Part shown: one piece after another, positions 20,534 through 33,800 of the stretch | Layout: every line of letters starts with the position of its first letter | How positions within the stretch are numbered: position 1 is the first letter of the stretch | Assembly: GCA_903813345.2 (NCBI GenBank) | Contig: CAIIXF020000001.1 | Location: forward strand, 56,997,885-57,061,884 | Source: Owenia fusiformis | Taxonomy: Eukaryota; Annelida; Polychaeta; Sabellida; Oweniidae | Length of the DNA stretch: 64,000 nt | Direction of reading: 5' to 3' | Program-made: the position numbers and the translations under genes | Notes under the pieces: generated by a model | Database searches by the model: none | What the model was told of the DNA's origin: nothing | Seen by the model: only the letters and a program-made list of their open reading frames with translations

Positions 20534-23500
20534 TCAGTAGGTGTTCCCAGGGGCCTGGTATGTGCCATAACTGTTTCTATATGTACCCTGGTTAGACTCC
20601 AATGGGGCATTAGTCCTGGCTTGTGTATTGTATGGCCCTACTAACTCAGACTGTGTTTTGTCTTGATTTGGCAGTTTGTTTTGATATGCACTGTACTGAT
20701 GTGACCTAGGGTCGGTGTACTGACCAGATCCTTGATTGTTATATTGATATGGCCCCTGTTGGTTAGTATACGAGTATGGGTCTGACCCTCCCTGGTTATG
20801 CACTGGATATTGAGAAGACCCCTGGCCTGGAGCTGGATATTGAGATGACCCCTGTCCATAAACTGGATATTGTGAAGGACTACTTTGCTGGGGACTATAT
20901 CCCGGGGACTGTCCCTTGGGACTACTTGCATGATACGTGTTAGGTTGTCCATAATGATAAACATTCGGAGGATTTAGATTGGCGGAAACATCTTGAGATT
21001 TCCCCCCAGCTGGCTGTTTATTGTTAGAATACTGAAGATGCTCAGCTATCTGTTTATTATAAGAGTCCAACTGTGCTTGTTTAGTGTTGGTAGCTGCCAA
21101 GGGGGAATTAGAGGGTACTGATACATTGTCCATAGATGACCCTGGGGAGCTACTCGCACCTTCTGGTACACCTCTCTCCTCAACTAGCATTCCATCTTGG
21201 AGTTTCCCCCCTGAGGCTACAGGTTTCTGTTGCTTTGTCTCTTGTTTAGAGTCCACAGTGTCATATCCACCACCCCCAGTTTGGGCTTTTGTATTAACAG
21301 GCTCATATACACTCTCCTGTTGGGCACTTGGGTATTGATATGCAGAGTTCACCTGTCCAGGTATGTTAATAGTAAGGGGATTATCATTAGTTTGGGGTGG
21401 ACCCATACCTTGAGAAGACTGCTGGAAACCTGCCTCAGATCGGTCACTTTGATTTCTTGATTGAACATGTCCTTTATTGTCTGGGTTTGGCTTTGGTTCC
21501 TCCTTGGCTTTGATAACCATCATACCTGTGGTTGGATCAAGTGCAAAGGCGAAACCCTGATATTCACAGTCTTTAGGTTTCTGTTGCTCAGCCTTCTCCT
21601 TTGCCCGTTTCTCCAACTCAGCTGCCATTTGTGCCTGTTTCTCAGCAAGCTCTGCCTTCTTTTTCTTGCTACGTTTCGAAAGTCGAAATTTCCCACTCCA
21701 TCGACCTTTATTTCCGCGAACAAAGGGGTCTTTGCTGTCCTTATTCTTGTCCACTTTACCATGTTTTGTCAGGTCGGCTTTGCTAGAAACCTTTGATGTG
21801 TCACTCGATAAGGAGCTTGTTTCAGTCGGAGTGGGAGTCGGGGTTTGAGATTTCTGCCCTCTCTGCTCATCCTGAAATTACATTTCATAAACATTTTTAA
21901 TTAATGACAGTAGATGATGAGATAACTACGTATAAACTGTTACAATTTTGATGTAGATATCATATGTCATTTCATGATCATTTAGAATTTAAATGTGAAA
22001 TAAATATCATTTATATCTATTTATTGGCAGAAAAATTACATATTCTGATTAGATATAGGCTATGCTTTCTCTTATAAAGAGGGTGATAAAACCAAGCTCA
22101 GTTTGTGAAGGGTACCGAGTTCTGGTAGACTGATTGATTTACAAAGATAAAACAAACTTAGAGATGATAGCTAACTTGTTAGCTTCAGGATGCAACAATT
22201 ATAACATAGAAACAACAGAAGTTTGTATTTAGCTTCCGTATAAAATATTTTACCTGATAGTTGAGACTCATTTCGCTAGTGTATGACATGTCACTCCATC
22301 TATTCTTCTCATTGTAACCATAGTCACCAGTATTAGGTAGCTCTATAGTTGATTGACTCCTCGGTGCATTAAACTCTCCTGTGTTGTGCTTGGGAAGATC
22401 GTACATGCTGTTGTATTGGCCCTCAGGCATTCCAATATACGACCCAGTTAAAGTGGACCCTGAGGTGTTAGAAGCTGATGATGGATGTCGCTCTAGTGTG
22501 CCTCTTGGGGGTGATGCATAACTAGCAGATGCTGGCCTATTTCTCTCATAGGGTACAGTACCATAGGGTGTGTCCCTATCTCCCTGCTGGCTGTCCAGTG
22601 AAGGGCTACTCCGAGCATATGGAGCATTCTTATTGATATTGTCCAAGGCACTTGGTGGTCTGCTGTCCCCAGAAGTAGAATAAGGGGATTCTCTACCTGA
22701 GAGACTATCTATGGACGGACTGCTACGACTGTATGGAGCTTGCTTGATCAGGTTACTCATAGCTGATGCTGATCTTACACGATCTTGGGTAGGTGCTTGC
22801 AGTGCCCCCTGGTGAGCATTTGATTGGTCAATGGTGGGGCTACTCCTGTTGTATGGCTCATGCTTGACTAGGTTTCCCATGGCAGATGATGGCCTAGTTC
22901 GCTCATAGGCAGACTGTGGGGGTTGTCCCTGAGAGGGGCTGGTATACTGTGGGGGTTGTCCCTGGGAGGGGTTGGAGTATTGAGGTTGACTCAAGTTACC
23001 AGATTGGACTCCATCTTGTTTTTCATAGTTACCGCTGGATCTCTGCACCTTGAAACCACTATATACGGGGGAGGCTCCCTGGGACACAGCAGGGGCCTTG
23101 GGGGCATTGGGACTCAACCCCTGGGGGAAAGCCTTGGGGGCAGGGCTCGTAGTTAGAGGACTTGGTGGCTTAGTTGATGGTGGAGAGGATTTATTCTGTG
23201 GAGATGTTTTCTTGGCATAAGGGGAATTCAACATTAACCTTTCATAGGCAGATAACCCTGGCTTTGGTGTTGTAGGAGAGGGCTTGGAAGCTGCTGATGT
23301 AAGATTAGTGGATGGCTTATATACAGGAGAGGGTGGGTGGGCATTGGATGGTTGGGGCCTCTTAGCACCAGCATCTGGTTCATCAGTTTGGGACTGTTGC
23401 TTATTGGGAAATTGTTGTTGCATCTGTGGAGGCTGCTTGGATTCCTCAGGATATGTTGGTGTAGATTTAGTATAACTGTTACTTTGATATGAGGCACCTG

Positions 23501-26399
23501 TGTTGGGAAGATCTTCCTTGAAGCTATAAGCAGGGTAGGGGATGTCTTCTTCTGGGCCTTTGTACTGGTAAGATCCCTGGTTATATGGACTGGTTGGGGT
23601 AACATATGAAGGGGCCCCAGGGGTAGAGGGCCCAGGAGTAGTGGGCATTGACTGAGGCTGGGGAGAGGAATCATGTCCCTGATTCAATTCATATCTAATT
23701 GTACTTTCATTCCAAGTTTGAGGGGGTGGAGGTAAATCATCATATGCATATTGACTTTTGTCCATATTGATGTCTCCTTTATTTGATTGTGTGACATTTA
23801 TAGTGTTATTTATAGTGGTACTTGTACTTGTAGTCTGCTGTGTTGTTGCATTGATACTTTGATCCTTAGACCCACTTGAACCTGAATTAACTTTATGTTG
23901 AAATGTCTCAGCTGGATTTTCAATGTTAGCAGGCTGGTTACCATCAGCAGTCAATTGATTCTTGCCAGATGTTCCACTCTGCTTCAAGATTGGTTTAGGT
24001 TTCACTGCTGGCTTTGCTGAAATTATTGGAGGCTTTGGCTTTATGGCTGGTTCAGGTTTGTTATTTGATACAGGCTGTCCAGGTGTGTTTTCTTTCATAG
24101 AGACTTGGGTGTAGTTACTACCCTGGGGAGCTTCATTAAAAGTAACCCTTGTTGTATTTTGATGTGTAACCTCTTGGTCAGATTTACCTACAATAGCACC
24201 AACATTGAGAGGTTTCCAATCCTTCAGAGGCGATTTGGGTTCAACAGGTTGTGATACAGGGTTATTAATCTGTCCAGATGGCTGCTTGGCATTTGATTTA
24301 TTACCAAAGGTGTTATTTGAAGTATGTTGACTGACGCTATCTAAGGTTTGTACACTATCAGCTTCATTTTGATCAGAATCCTCAGGTTCAGAAATGCCAT
24401 CTAGAGGTTTTTGATTTTTTGTATGGATTATCTGAACAGGAGCTTGGTCTCGTTCGGTGTTCTCTAAAGGTTTAATGCCCTCAATACCAAATTCCTCAGG
24501 AGTATCAGATTCCGATTTCCTATCCAAAGATTTTTTCAATGCCTGATTCATTTCTTTGAAGCTTGGAATTTGATGTTGGGCCACGTATCCATGTGATGTT
24601 TTAATGGCAGGTGGCGCTACAGTCGTTTTAACAGTTGTCGATGACAGGCTCGTGACAGGCTCAGATTTACTGGGAGATGCGACAGGGCTTCCACTACCTT
24701 TGTCCTCATTTTTAGATTTTTTATCACCTGATGATTTAAACAGCTTAGATATCAATGTTGGTTTAACATTCCGAGTGGTCTCAGGTAGATCCCAAGTGAC
24801 TGATTTTTTAGGCTTATCTGGGTATTTTCCTTTATAAGATAAGATTCCTGTGTTCAGTTTTGGTTCAATAACAACCATGTTAACAGGTATACCATCTTTA
24901 AGTCCTGATTTAATGCTTTCGATTGATTCATTCATAGCTGTGTTCACTGAAGTTTGGTCTCGCTGTGGTGAGTGATACTCCCCTCTTGTAGATCTCACAG
25001 CGTAACTTCCCGATTTACTCACTGATTTTTTATCACTTGGTGAGTCCCTCGTATAATAATCCATTTTATTACTGTCTTTTCCAGGTGAAATGCCAATGTT
25101 CTTTGCTGGCGATTTTGAACCAGTTTGATTCATCTTGGATGGTGTAGAACTAGGTGTTGCCTGTACATTGGGGTAATTTGAGAATTGCTTATCTTCCCTA
25201 TACTGAGAGTTGCCCTGTTGAACTGTCCGGCCTCCATTAGCAGCTGTATACCCTCCCTGGTATGAATTACTACTGCCAGAATTCACATAGCCAGCTACCT
25301 GTGGGTGTCTAGTAGATAGGGACTGAGAGGTATAACTTGTACTGTTGTAATCCATATTCACAGGAGAGTTTTCACTTTCACTGAGAGACGTAGATGGCAC
25401 CTGTTTGTTATCACCAGTAGAATAGCTCCCTGTGATTCCTCCAGGCTTTGTTACCCCTGAGGTACTGTTCTCTGTGGTTTTATAGTCCGTATTTATGTAC
25501 TCATCTTTGTTTAGGTTACTCCTGTTTAACTCGTTGTTCATTTCCTCACTACTGTGATATGAACTTTGACTTGAGCTTACTATACTGCTTTGATACCCAC
25601 TGGTATAAGGTACGCCACTTGACTGATAAACGTCAGAGGTATGCGACTGTGTGTTATTACTATCTATGACTGGACTATCATTAGTGTTAATCATTATCAT
25701 AGTATCTTGGGATGAGGCGCTATGATCACTTTCACTGTCAGACACCCCTGGTGCTGTTACATCACGCTTCCAAAGTTTATCATTCGCAGTAACATCCAAA
25801 CTTTTTAATGGTGGTGAGACTTCTCCTGAATCCGCCACTTCTGTATTGTTTATGGAACTCTCGTGAATAATGACGTTTGTTTGTGTTAAATGAGAGTTAC
25901 TGCCATGGCCCTGATTGAGGTCAGCATTTTGACCGCCTACATCATTAGAGTTAACCTCATTAGCGCTTTTTTGATAAGAATTATCTTGGTATGTGTTCTG
26001 CTGTTGATTGTTATATTGGCTGTATCCTACTGGTTTGCTACCTTCATAGTGTTGCTCCTGTGCTTGCCTACTGTCTACAGGTTGTCCATAACTAGCTGAT
26101 AATGAGTCACCTTGTTTCTCATAATTAGCATAATTGTTTATAATTCCAGTATCTGGTTGTTGATCTCTTGATTCGGTGTCTTGATTAGCATTATTACTGT
26201 CACCATTGTAGCCAATATTGATATGTTCACTTGTATAGTATGTCCCCTGTTGTTGGGGTTTATACTCCTGGGATTGGTTGTTATAAGCCTGTTGTGTGTC
26301 TTTAGTAGGTGTTGCTACTGTAGCGTGATCCACTCTCACAGACCAAGTAGTCATATTATCAAACTCATATCCACTAGTACTATAGCCCTGGGTGCTCAT
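20534..26399 (-). CDS. Unrecognised large disordered protein (about 1827 residues), two coding exons
   Basis: Exon 26399-22254 (1382 codons) joins exon 21871-20534 in phase 0. The donor is CAG|GTAAAA and the acceptor AATTTCAG. I do not recognise the family. The protein is rich in Ser, Gln, Pro, Tyr, Asn and Gly and is probably disordered throughout. Visible features: a short basic/aromatic block KKSVTWDLPE in the N-half; three related segments at about 1165-1270 (RPSSAMGNLVKHEPYNRSSP, then RSASAMSNLIKQAPYSRSSP and RPPSALDNINKNAPYARSSP); a Lys/Arg-rich, probably helical stretch at about 1438-1485 (GKFRLSKRSKKKKAELAEKQ onward); the segment GFAFALDPTTGMMVIKAKEE; and GQGSSQYP repeats near the end. 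The many Ser-Pro sites and short conserved-looking islands suggest a phosphorylated scaffold or adaptor, but that is only inference. There is no signal peptide or membrane segment. The upstream ATG at 26399 follows GAGCGTC; 5' UTR exons probably lie between 26.4 and 28.1 kb. Confidence 0.85.
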
Positions 26400-28040
26400 G
26401 ACGCTCCTATAGGTTCACCATTCACAATAAATTACAATAGAAATCACTTGTATTTTAACCACAGTTTTTTAACTCACAGTTCTCAGAATCAATGAAAAGG
26501 TATTGTCCCGGAGGTCCTAATTTGAGGACAGCGTCAGGTGCATTTAATTAACTGCCCTTTAATCATCAATTGAATAGATGCTGGGAATGTTCCTTACAGG
26601 TTCATGCTCTGAAAGGTCTATATCCAATATATAGCACAGTATGTGTGTATTAAACTTACTAGTGTTGAGATATGAGAATATGATACCTCACATATGGTTC
26701 AGATAACTCTCACTTAGAATAACTTTGCTTGATTGATAAGGTCAAACATATGTATCCAATATCCTAGTTGGCCTAATTAGATGTTTAATTTATCCAAACA
26801 TTCAACAGTTGTTTTAATATTTGAATGTCATTATTCATGCTGTGTTTGTGACATGTTTTTCAACATTTCCATATATATTTTACCTGCATTGGAATGCCTC
26901 CAACTTAAGTTTGTGTTTAACACTTTTGAATTTAAATCCGTTAAATGTTTTTATGAGATTAAAATACCAAATACTGGTTATAATCCTTTTAAATATTATG
27001 ATATCAACTTAAGTCCTATTTTTCTCAAAAAGTTCTCATGCAATGTTCAGTTATTGTTGTACATTTAAATGTAGCAAATATTAAGGATAAAATGTAAAGC
27101 ATATGGACTACTTAAAGTGTTATCCAAGAAATGTCCAGTATATTTATCCACTTGATTAATGTAATATCTCTGATAAGTGAAACTCAGCCAGATAAATTCT
27201 AATCCATTCACCAGTATGATATCTTTACTTGCATTATTTGAAGTGATATAGGTTCTACTTCAATGGGATAATTGCTTGTTTTATCTCAATGTTGGTCTAC
27301 TATGATCTCCCTGTGCTAAGTCAACAAGAGGTCATGAATGAAAAAGGATCTAGGCTGGTATATCTCTAACTAATAGTATCCTTCAGCAGCAGAGCATTCA
27401 TCCTCTCAAAAGCTACCTGACTGGTGGATAAGTCCTAAGGGCAATGTGTGCCTGCCTCTTTGTAAACAAAGTCTGTCAAAAATCCACTTCAACTAATGTA
27501 CTTCAAAGGATGTGGTCTTAATTACAGGTGTAATAAAGGTACTAATTGTCTCTACAGGTATGTATTCATGTAAGCCCCAGGTAGATTATGGAATGACAAA
27601 TTCCTGTACTTCACTGTATAACGCTCTCCACACTTGATCAACCAAGGCTTCAATGTTAAACCATTTCTCCAATTAGATCACTGATTCATTATCGTGTCAT
27701 TCATGTCATCACTAAGAAAATATAACAAATCCTTTATATCCTGGTATTTGTTTAACACTGTGGAACGCTGATGTTAAGTATATGACAATTTCTGGTTCCG
27801 ATAATTAATACTTAGTTTACCTAGCTAACTTCCTTAGCCACTCCTGCTTTTTAATCTGTGTCATTCGATCAGCGAGTCTTGTTACACTACAATTGAGTCA
27901 ATTTTCTTTCCTCCTCAGTGTGTACCTTCAGGTAATATTTCAAGTCCCACTTTCATGTGTCAAAATGTTGTATGGTTTGTGTAAGAACGGCTAGGTTACG
28001 ATAACACAGTCCTATATCAGCTATTGGCCAGCACTCATAC

Positions 28041-28076
28041 CTGTGCCCTGTTAATGCAGAAACAACTTTGTGCGAC
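28041..28076 (-). other. Possible 36-bp 5' UTR exon of the large minus-strand gene
   Basis: On the minus strand, TTTTATTGATTTTTCAG precedes a 36-base segment that ends in CAG before GTATGAG, a good acceptor-donor pair. No coding sense is needed. It is supported only by splice-site appearance. Confidence 0.25.
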
Positions 28077-29089
28077 CTGAAAAATCAATAAAACAGTTAT
28101 TAGTAATATGCATAAAACAAATCAATTCTAGACTATTGATTATGTGTGCTGTTAATTAGAGATGAATAAAATGAGTCAGTCGCATCACTAGCCTACGAAC
28201 AGGTTTTATAATAAATGCCCCTATATATAAGCGTCATCAATATATATTGACATATTTTTCTCATCTGTGTATTGTTACATATTATCATATTGATAATATT
28301 AAACATTAGTAGTTAAAACATATACATGTAAACATATTGATCAATACATGGCCAGGTGTACCTCGGCATTACATGATTATAATTTAGGAAATGGGTTCCT
28401 CGAGTACTTATGATTCATTCTATTGTACGTGTCTGAGTTTTTCAAATTGTATACTTTATCTAGTTATTGTTAGGCTCGCTGGTTTAGAATTTAATCAAAT
28501 AAGCATCAGTTGATATAAATGTTTTTTTAAAGAGAAATGCTATTGAAAGACCTATATCCATTCATTTTATTCACAAGCTAGTATTTTAACATGTCAATAG
28601 AAAATATTTTTAAATGCAACTTTTTCACATTACTTCCAGGCCATTGGAATCAACTGCCATAAAGATGAACAAATGTACATAAAAAATAAGTTTCACTTAT
28701 TTACCATTTTCAAGATATATTTCACATATAATTAACAATAGATCTATTTGCTCCCTACCTTCAATTTAGGATGTCCAAGTTTAATCAATGATTAACAAAA
28801 TGAGAATCCATCCAGTGTAAATGTTCACAAACCAATCGGATTAAGACTGTTGATTTACAAATCACTAATCTATTGTATTGAAAGTTGGCCATAAGCACAC
28901 ATATAAACATAAACCAAGGTCAAATCCTGTACTACATCAAGTAACATATGAATCCATTTAGACTAATATGAATATTGAAAAGCAGCTTTGAATTATGGCA
29001 GTCATGCAATTGATGTTCACTCAGTCGATTCAAAGGTATTTTAGAAAGGAATTTTGAAATGTAAAATTCAAACCAGGACACCAGAACAG

Positions 29090-29235
29090 GAGGGGTGTAC
29101 CATTAGACATTGAGGGACCCAACATACAACATGGGGTGTACCATAAGACATTTGTGGACCTCACCTACAAAGGGATGTACCTTTATGGGAGACCTTACCT
29201 ACAAGGAATGTATAATTAGATATTTGACATTCAGG
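29090..29235. repeat. Degenerate short tandem repeat
   Basis: Variants of GGGTGTACCATTAGACATT and GACC(C/T)(A/C)ACCTACAA recur about four times in 145 bp, followed by a poly-G tract at 29297. Confidence 0.5.
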
Positions 29236-30358
29236 GGTTCATTAGCAGCAGGACAAAACAGCCTCATTTTGTATCAACATCACCTCAGGTGTGAGGGGGG
29301 GGGGCATTAGCTCCATCAATCATTTTCTCTCTACTTAACTGTATCAAAAATAATTCATTGTCTTAATACCACAAATGTCACAATACACTAAATATATAGC
29401 TTTAAATTCAGGATATTCCGTTAAATGGGAAAGGTAACTCCTCCTTAAGATGTATGTTTCATCCCTAGTAATTAGTTGGGTGAAACATAATCATGTACTG
29501 CCCTTCCCTCCTATACTCAAGTTGAAATTGGATATAAAAGTATGAAAAATTAAAGTTTAAAAAACTTATTGAAATTTAAGTCAAGATTACATGTACATGA
29601 TAAATATAAAATGAGAATTATGTGTTTTTAGCAATGTGAATTTTTTATGAATTAAATTTTTTGTTGATGAAACCAGCAATTACCACCCACCCACAAATAT
29701 TCTGTGAGAACTTGGTGCAAAACATTTGAGACATTGCCTACTGATTGTTGCATGTAATGGTGAATGTCCTCAGTGTTCATATTACAAAGGTTCTCAATGT
29801 AAAATAACAAGAGCACTTATATATCTTGAATATAAAATGACAACAAGGCTCCTACAACTGACACAATGTGTGCTTACATGTATATATTCAGACTATTGCA
29901 AAGGGTAATATTGTGTTAGTATGTGTGTGGTTGAAACCACAGCCAAAGGTACTTCAAACTCCTGATTCAAAATATGAAACACTTCACAACTTTCTAAAAC
30001 AGAACAATTTGCCAAATTCTGTTATAATTGCCATCTATTGACCAAATTATAAATAATTTGTATTTCTGATATATTCAAGAGTTACGCAGGTTGAACTACT
30101 ACAAGTATATGAAGCATTTTGACAAAAAAAGTTTTGTTTCAAAGGGATTCGTTACCAAGCTTTTTGTTAAAGTGCTTCAAAACAAAGAAATATGATTCAG
30201 TACTTGTAGCCAACAAACTGACAATTTGCAGAAGAATTCCCAAGAAAAGATTCATGAAAAACTAGCATTAAGAACTGAAATAATGCTTTTATACATGTTA
30301 TTGAAATTTCTATGCTTTAACTAAAATAAAATCTGGATTTTTTCTGTATTACTATATG

Positions 30359-32798
30359 CACGGGTAGTATCCAAAGCCCCGTCATGATTCAAAAGTCGCG
30401 AGCAAGTTCCCGCTGAAATCACGAGCAAAGTCCTTTTTATTTAATTTATCTGGAAATATGTACCAAAAAGGTAAGAATACGCATTACTGTTCCTTGATAC
30501 CTTAGGTATACTTTCAGAACAGGTATATCTACACAAACAATGACATGTTAGATACTTATTTTTACTGACATGGAAGAAACGGGCGTTAATATGCACGTTT
30601 GCATAATTTACTGTTAACATATTACTTTTATCGTTAAAATAGAGACAAGAACTACGATATACATACCTCATTATGAATATTGGATCAACATTGTATGTAT
30701 TGATAAGTTAGTTTAAAAAAACATTCACTGTGGGGGGTGAAATACATCGTTGAAGGTGTTCCAGTGGCCCCGCTGAAATTATGAGGAAGCCCCGCTGAAA
30801 ACATGAGGAGGTCCCGCTGAAACCAGGAGCAGAATTCACGAGTACCCGCTTCGATCACGAGGAAAGCTTCATTACTATCACATAAGATATTGAGGTTCTT
30901 CACATAAACATATGTGAAGACCAAGTTAGGTATTTCTAAAAATTACTGTATCTGTTTCATTCTAGGGCCACGTTTCAAATGTTTCTTTTGCAACTTCAAG
31001 TCACCAGAGATTTCGTCAGACATTTTATAGAATCGCATCCTTACCAAAATGTATGGGATAAAGATGGATATCATTTCAAGACAACTTAATGGAAGCAGGG
31101 GAATAAGCCCTGTATTAAACAAAGACACCCAAAGTTGAAAGTTGCAAGAAGATGAAATTTAGAGAGAAATTTAGAGAGAAATGAATATGCCATACTCACC
31201 TGCAGTATATGGCATGTTACGCAAGTGAGTATGCGATATTCCGCAGTGAATATGCGATACATTGATTTCAGTGAATACCTGATAGTCACTTGCGGAATTT
31301 GCCATATACCGCAGGTAAAAATGACATATAAAGCAGGTGAAAACGTGATAGAGAAAGCATTGATTTGATTGGTAGTGAGAATCGACTCTACATGTAAAAC
31401 TATCTTGGATTACCAATACAGTCAGTGCTTTGAGTAATTATATATCAATCCTGAATTTATTGAGTAAGTTTATCACGTGAGATTGCTGAGTGATACTTCT
31501 GCATTAATAGTTGATGCACTGTACTGTCGTTCGTTCAATCGATGCAATTGACAACTGCGTACTTCCGTATAACGTTCTCATTGATTAGTGGGTATGCCAT
31601 ATACTGCAGCTGAATCTGTCATACACCGCAAGTGAATATGGCATATTTGTTGCAGAATATGACATAAATTTGTATCTTGTTTACCGCGTAACATGTGCGT
31701 TTAACAGTTTACGATTAATTGTTAATGATGAAATTATTTGATTATTCAGTTTTGGACAATGTATGATGCGTACAATGTATGATGGACAATGTATGATGCG
31801 TACTTCGAGATAATAAAATAACATCATGCATTTTTGATTTAAGAACGCTGGTACTCCTTTGTTACTAACATGTAGCAGTGGATCCATAAATTGCCTTTTT
31901 AAACGTGTGCGCCATTGCTGCTGATTCGTCTAAGGTAGTGATATACTGAATTATAGTGTAATGTAAAATATAAATATGTATTGCGTATTGCATACAAAGA
32001 AGAACGAGTTTTTTGAAACTTGTCAAAAGTCGTGGAATGGATTGAATCTTCTCTTGGTAAATTTCTCGATGGAGTCAGGTCGAAATACTACTAGTGAAAC
32101 GGTTTTGTTTGAATCATGCTTGTAGCCAGCTTTTGGTAAGGAGGGTGCTCGAACCAATAATAAGGATGATAATGATATATGATATACATGTGCTGTGTAG
32201 AGTATCAATAATTAATATATCTATTACGTTGGCTACAGTTGTGACAGATTTGAAAAGTCAAATCGGTCTTCACTCCATTTTGGAGAGCCACTTGCTCCTG
32301 ATTTCAGCGGGACCTCCTCATGTTTTCAGCGGGGCCTCCTCATGTTTTCAGCGGGATCTTTAGTTTATTGCTCATGGTAGAAGCGGGACCTTGAGGAATA
32401 TGGTAAAGTTGGAATATATAATTTTTTGTGAAACTTTAGGAAGTGAAACTCACAATACCTTCATTTCATATTACTATGACCATATCAACTGAAGGGCAAT
32501 GACCTTCTTCAGCTATAAAATATAGAAATATATAGATAAAGATTCAAGATGATACATTCTCTCTCCAATTATCTAATAACGAAACTCAGAACATCAGCTC
32601 GTGATACTTTTTTTGCAGCAGTTGCTCTTTAGTATCAATACCATGTAATAATTGAGTAAAATTAAATGAAAACGCTTTGTACAACATACAATTTAAGTAA
32701 ACAAAAGATAACCCTTCTTTTCTTTTAATTGCTCGAGATTTCAGCGGGAACTTGCTCGCGACTTCTAAATCATAACGGGGCTTAAGATACTACCCGTG
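30359..32798. mobile_element. 2440-bp element with ~70-bp terminal inverted repeats and TATATG target duplication
   Basis: The left end CACGGGTAGTATCCAAAGCC is the imperfect reverse complement of the right end, and the match runs about 70 bp. TATATG flanks both sides (30353-30358 and 32799-32804), a 6-bp duplication. Subterminal arrays of CCCGCTGAAA(T/A)...GAG(C/G)A units point outward in mirror orientation (30405-30865 and 32290-32750). No transposase frame is present, so it is non-autonomous. The superfamily is not assigned; a 6-bp duplication is unusual for the common DNA transposons. Confidence 0.85.
31182..31665. repeat. Degenerate ~21-25-bp repeat cluster inside the 2440-bp element
   Basis: Units resembling GTGAATATGCCATATACCGC recur about eight times at 31182-31340 and four times at 31588-31665. 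Examples are TATGCGATATTCCGCAGTGA, TTGCCATATACCGCAG and GTATGCCATATACTGCAG. Between the two clusters lies about 240 bp of other sequence. Confidence 0.6.
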
Positions 32799-33739
32799 TA
32801 TATGGGAATGGTAAAAGTAGAATATTACTATTCATTCATTAGGTAGCATTACAAGTTACATGTTACACTCTTGTTTTACAAAACTGCAGACATCCAACAT
32901 AAATGTATTTTTATTGAAATAGAATTGAGTCTGGATTCTATACTACTCACACATGTCATTGCCTCCCCCCCCCCCGAAACATATATAAAAGTCAGTCCAT
33001 GTCATCCTGATGTGAACTTTTTGTTTTAGTTGTTTTCATCTGAGGTGTAGTTTTAAAAACTATAAATGTTGGTCTCATAGTATGATATCATAATGGGTCA
33101 TTCAGCCACAACACTGGGCAGTGGGCACAAAGCTCCTCATAAACCGGCTTCTGGCGAAAGTTTCCTTGCAACTGATCCGATGACTAGAGTAATTTTCCGA
33201 TTATAAAAGTGAGAGCCATTTTATTCCTTCCTATGTGAGTGGTTGATTACAAAATATCTCTATTTCAAATTAAAAGGACCGTAACCTGAAATTAGATACA
33301 TGAGTGTTCCTTCGTTCTTGAATGTTATTTTTCAACAAATTACTGACTGAAATTGAATTACTCACCTGAGATCACATGGAGGGATATCTTAGACCACATA
33401 TCTTGGAACTGTTGTTCTATTTTTGGAGTCCAATTAATGATCTAATGTAAATCATGTTTACTGCAGTGTCAGACACGGTTTTACCTGTGAAAACAGGGAT
33501 ATACTTTTGATTTGTGGTTTCCACTTCTGAAACTTTTGGTAGATCAATTATGTTTTATCCTGGTATATCACGAAATGGAGTTGCTTCCATTTCACCTCGA
33601 TTCAGATAGACAGTTTCCTGAATATTTTGCAAGTTCATCGAATATTCATTATGTGAACTATATTTCAATATCTTTATTTTGATATACTTTGCATCTATCT
33701 TGATAAAATAAATTAGATCTTTCTTAGTTGAATTTTTTC

Positions 33740-33800
33740 GTGAATATGAAATATGACGTCACTTCCTTATCCGCCATTATTGAAGGAAAATTTGTTTTGG
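33740..33800 (+). promoter_or_regulatory. Candidate promoter of the ATF2-like gene: CRE, ETS and YY1-like sites
   Basis: TGACGTCACTTCC at 33754-33766 joins a perfect CRE to an ETS core on the reverse strand. It is followed by CCGCCATTATT, a YY1-like site in reverse. A donor-like TTTTG|GTAAAA follows at about 33800, which could end a non-coding first exon. Placement 2.2 kb upstream of the start codon, with an acceptor before 35951, fits a 5' UTR intron. Function is inferred from motifs. Confidence 0.5.

Larger units (their letters stand above)
26400..30358. other. Gene-free stretch upstream of the large minus-strand gene
   Basis: No supportable exon was seen on either strand apart from the doubtful UTR exon. 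It is likely promoter and 5' UTR territory of the minus-strand gene, with a short degenerate repeat at 29090-29235. Confidence 0.5.

Noticed and set aside
25448-26495. Plus-strand frames over the large disordered gene
   Set aside because: They arise from the reverse of Ser/Tyr/Asn-rich codons and have no domain, splice or start context.
31182-31665. CRISPR-like array
   Set aside because: Repeat units are degenerate and directly abutting, with no uniform spacers, and the genome is eukaryotic.
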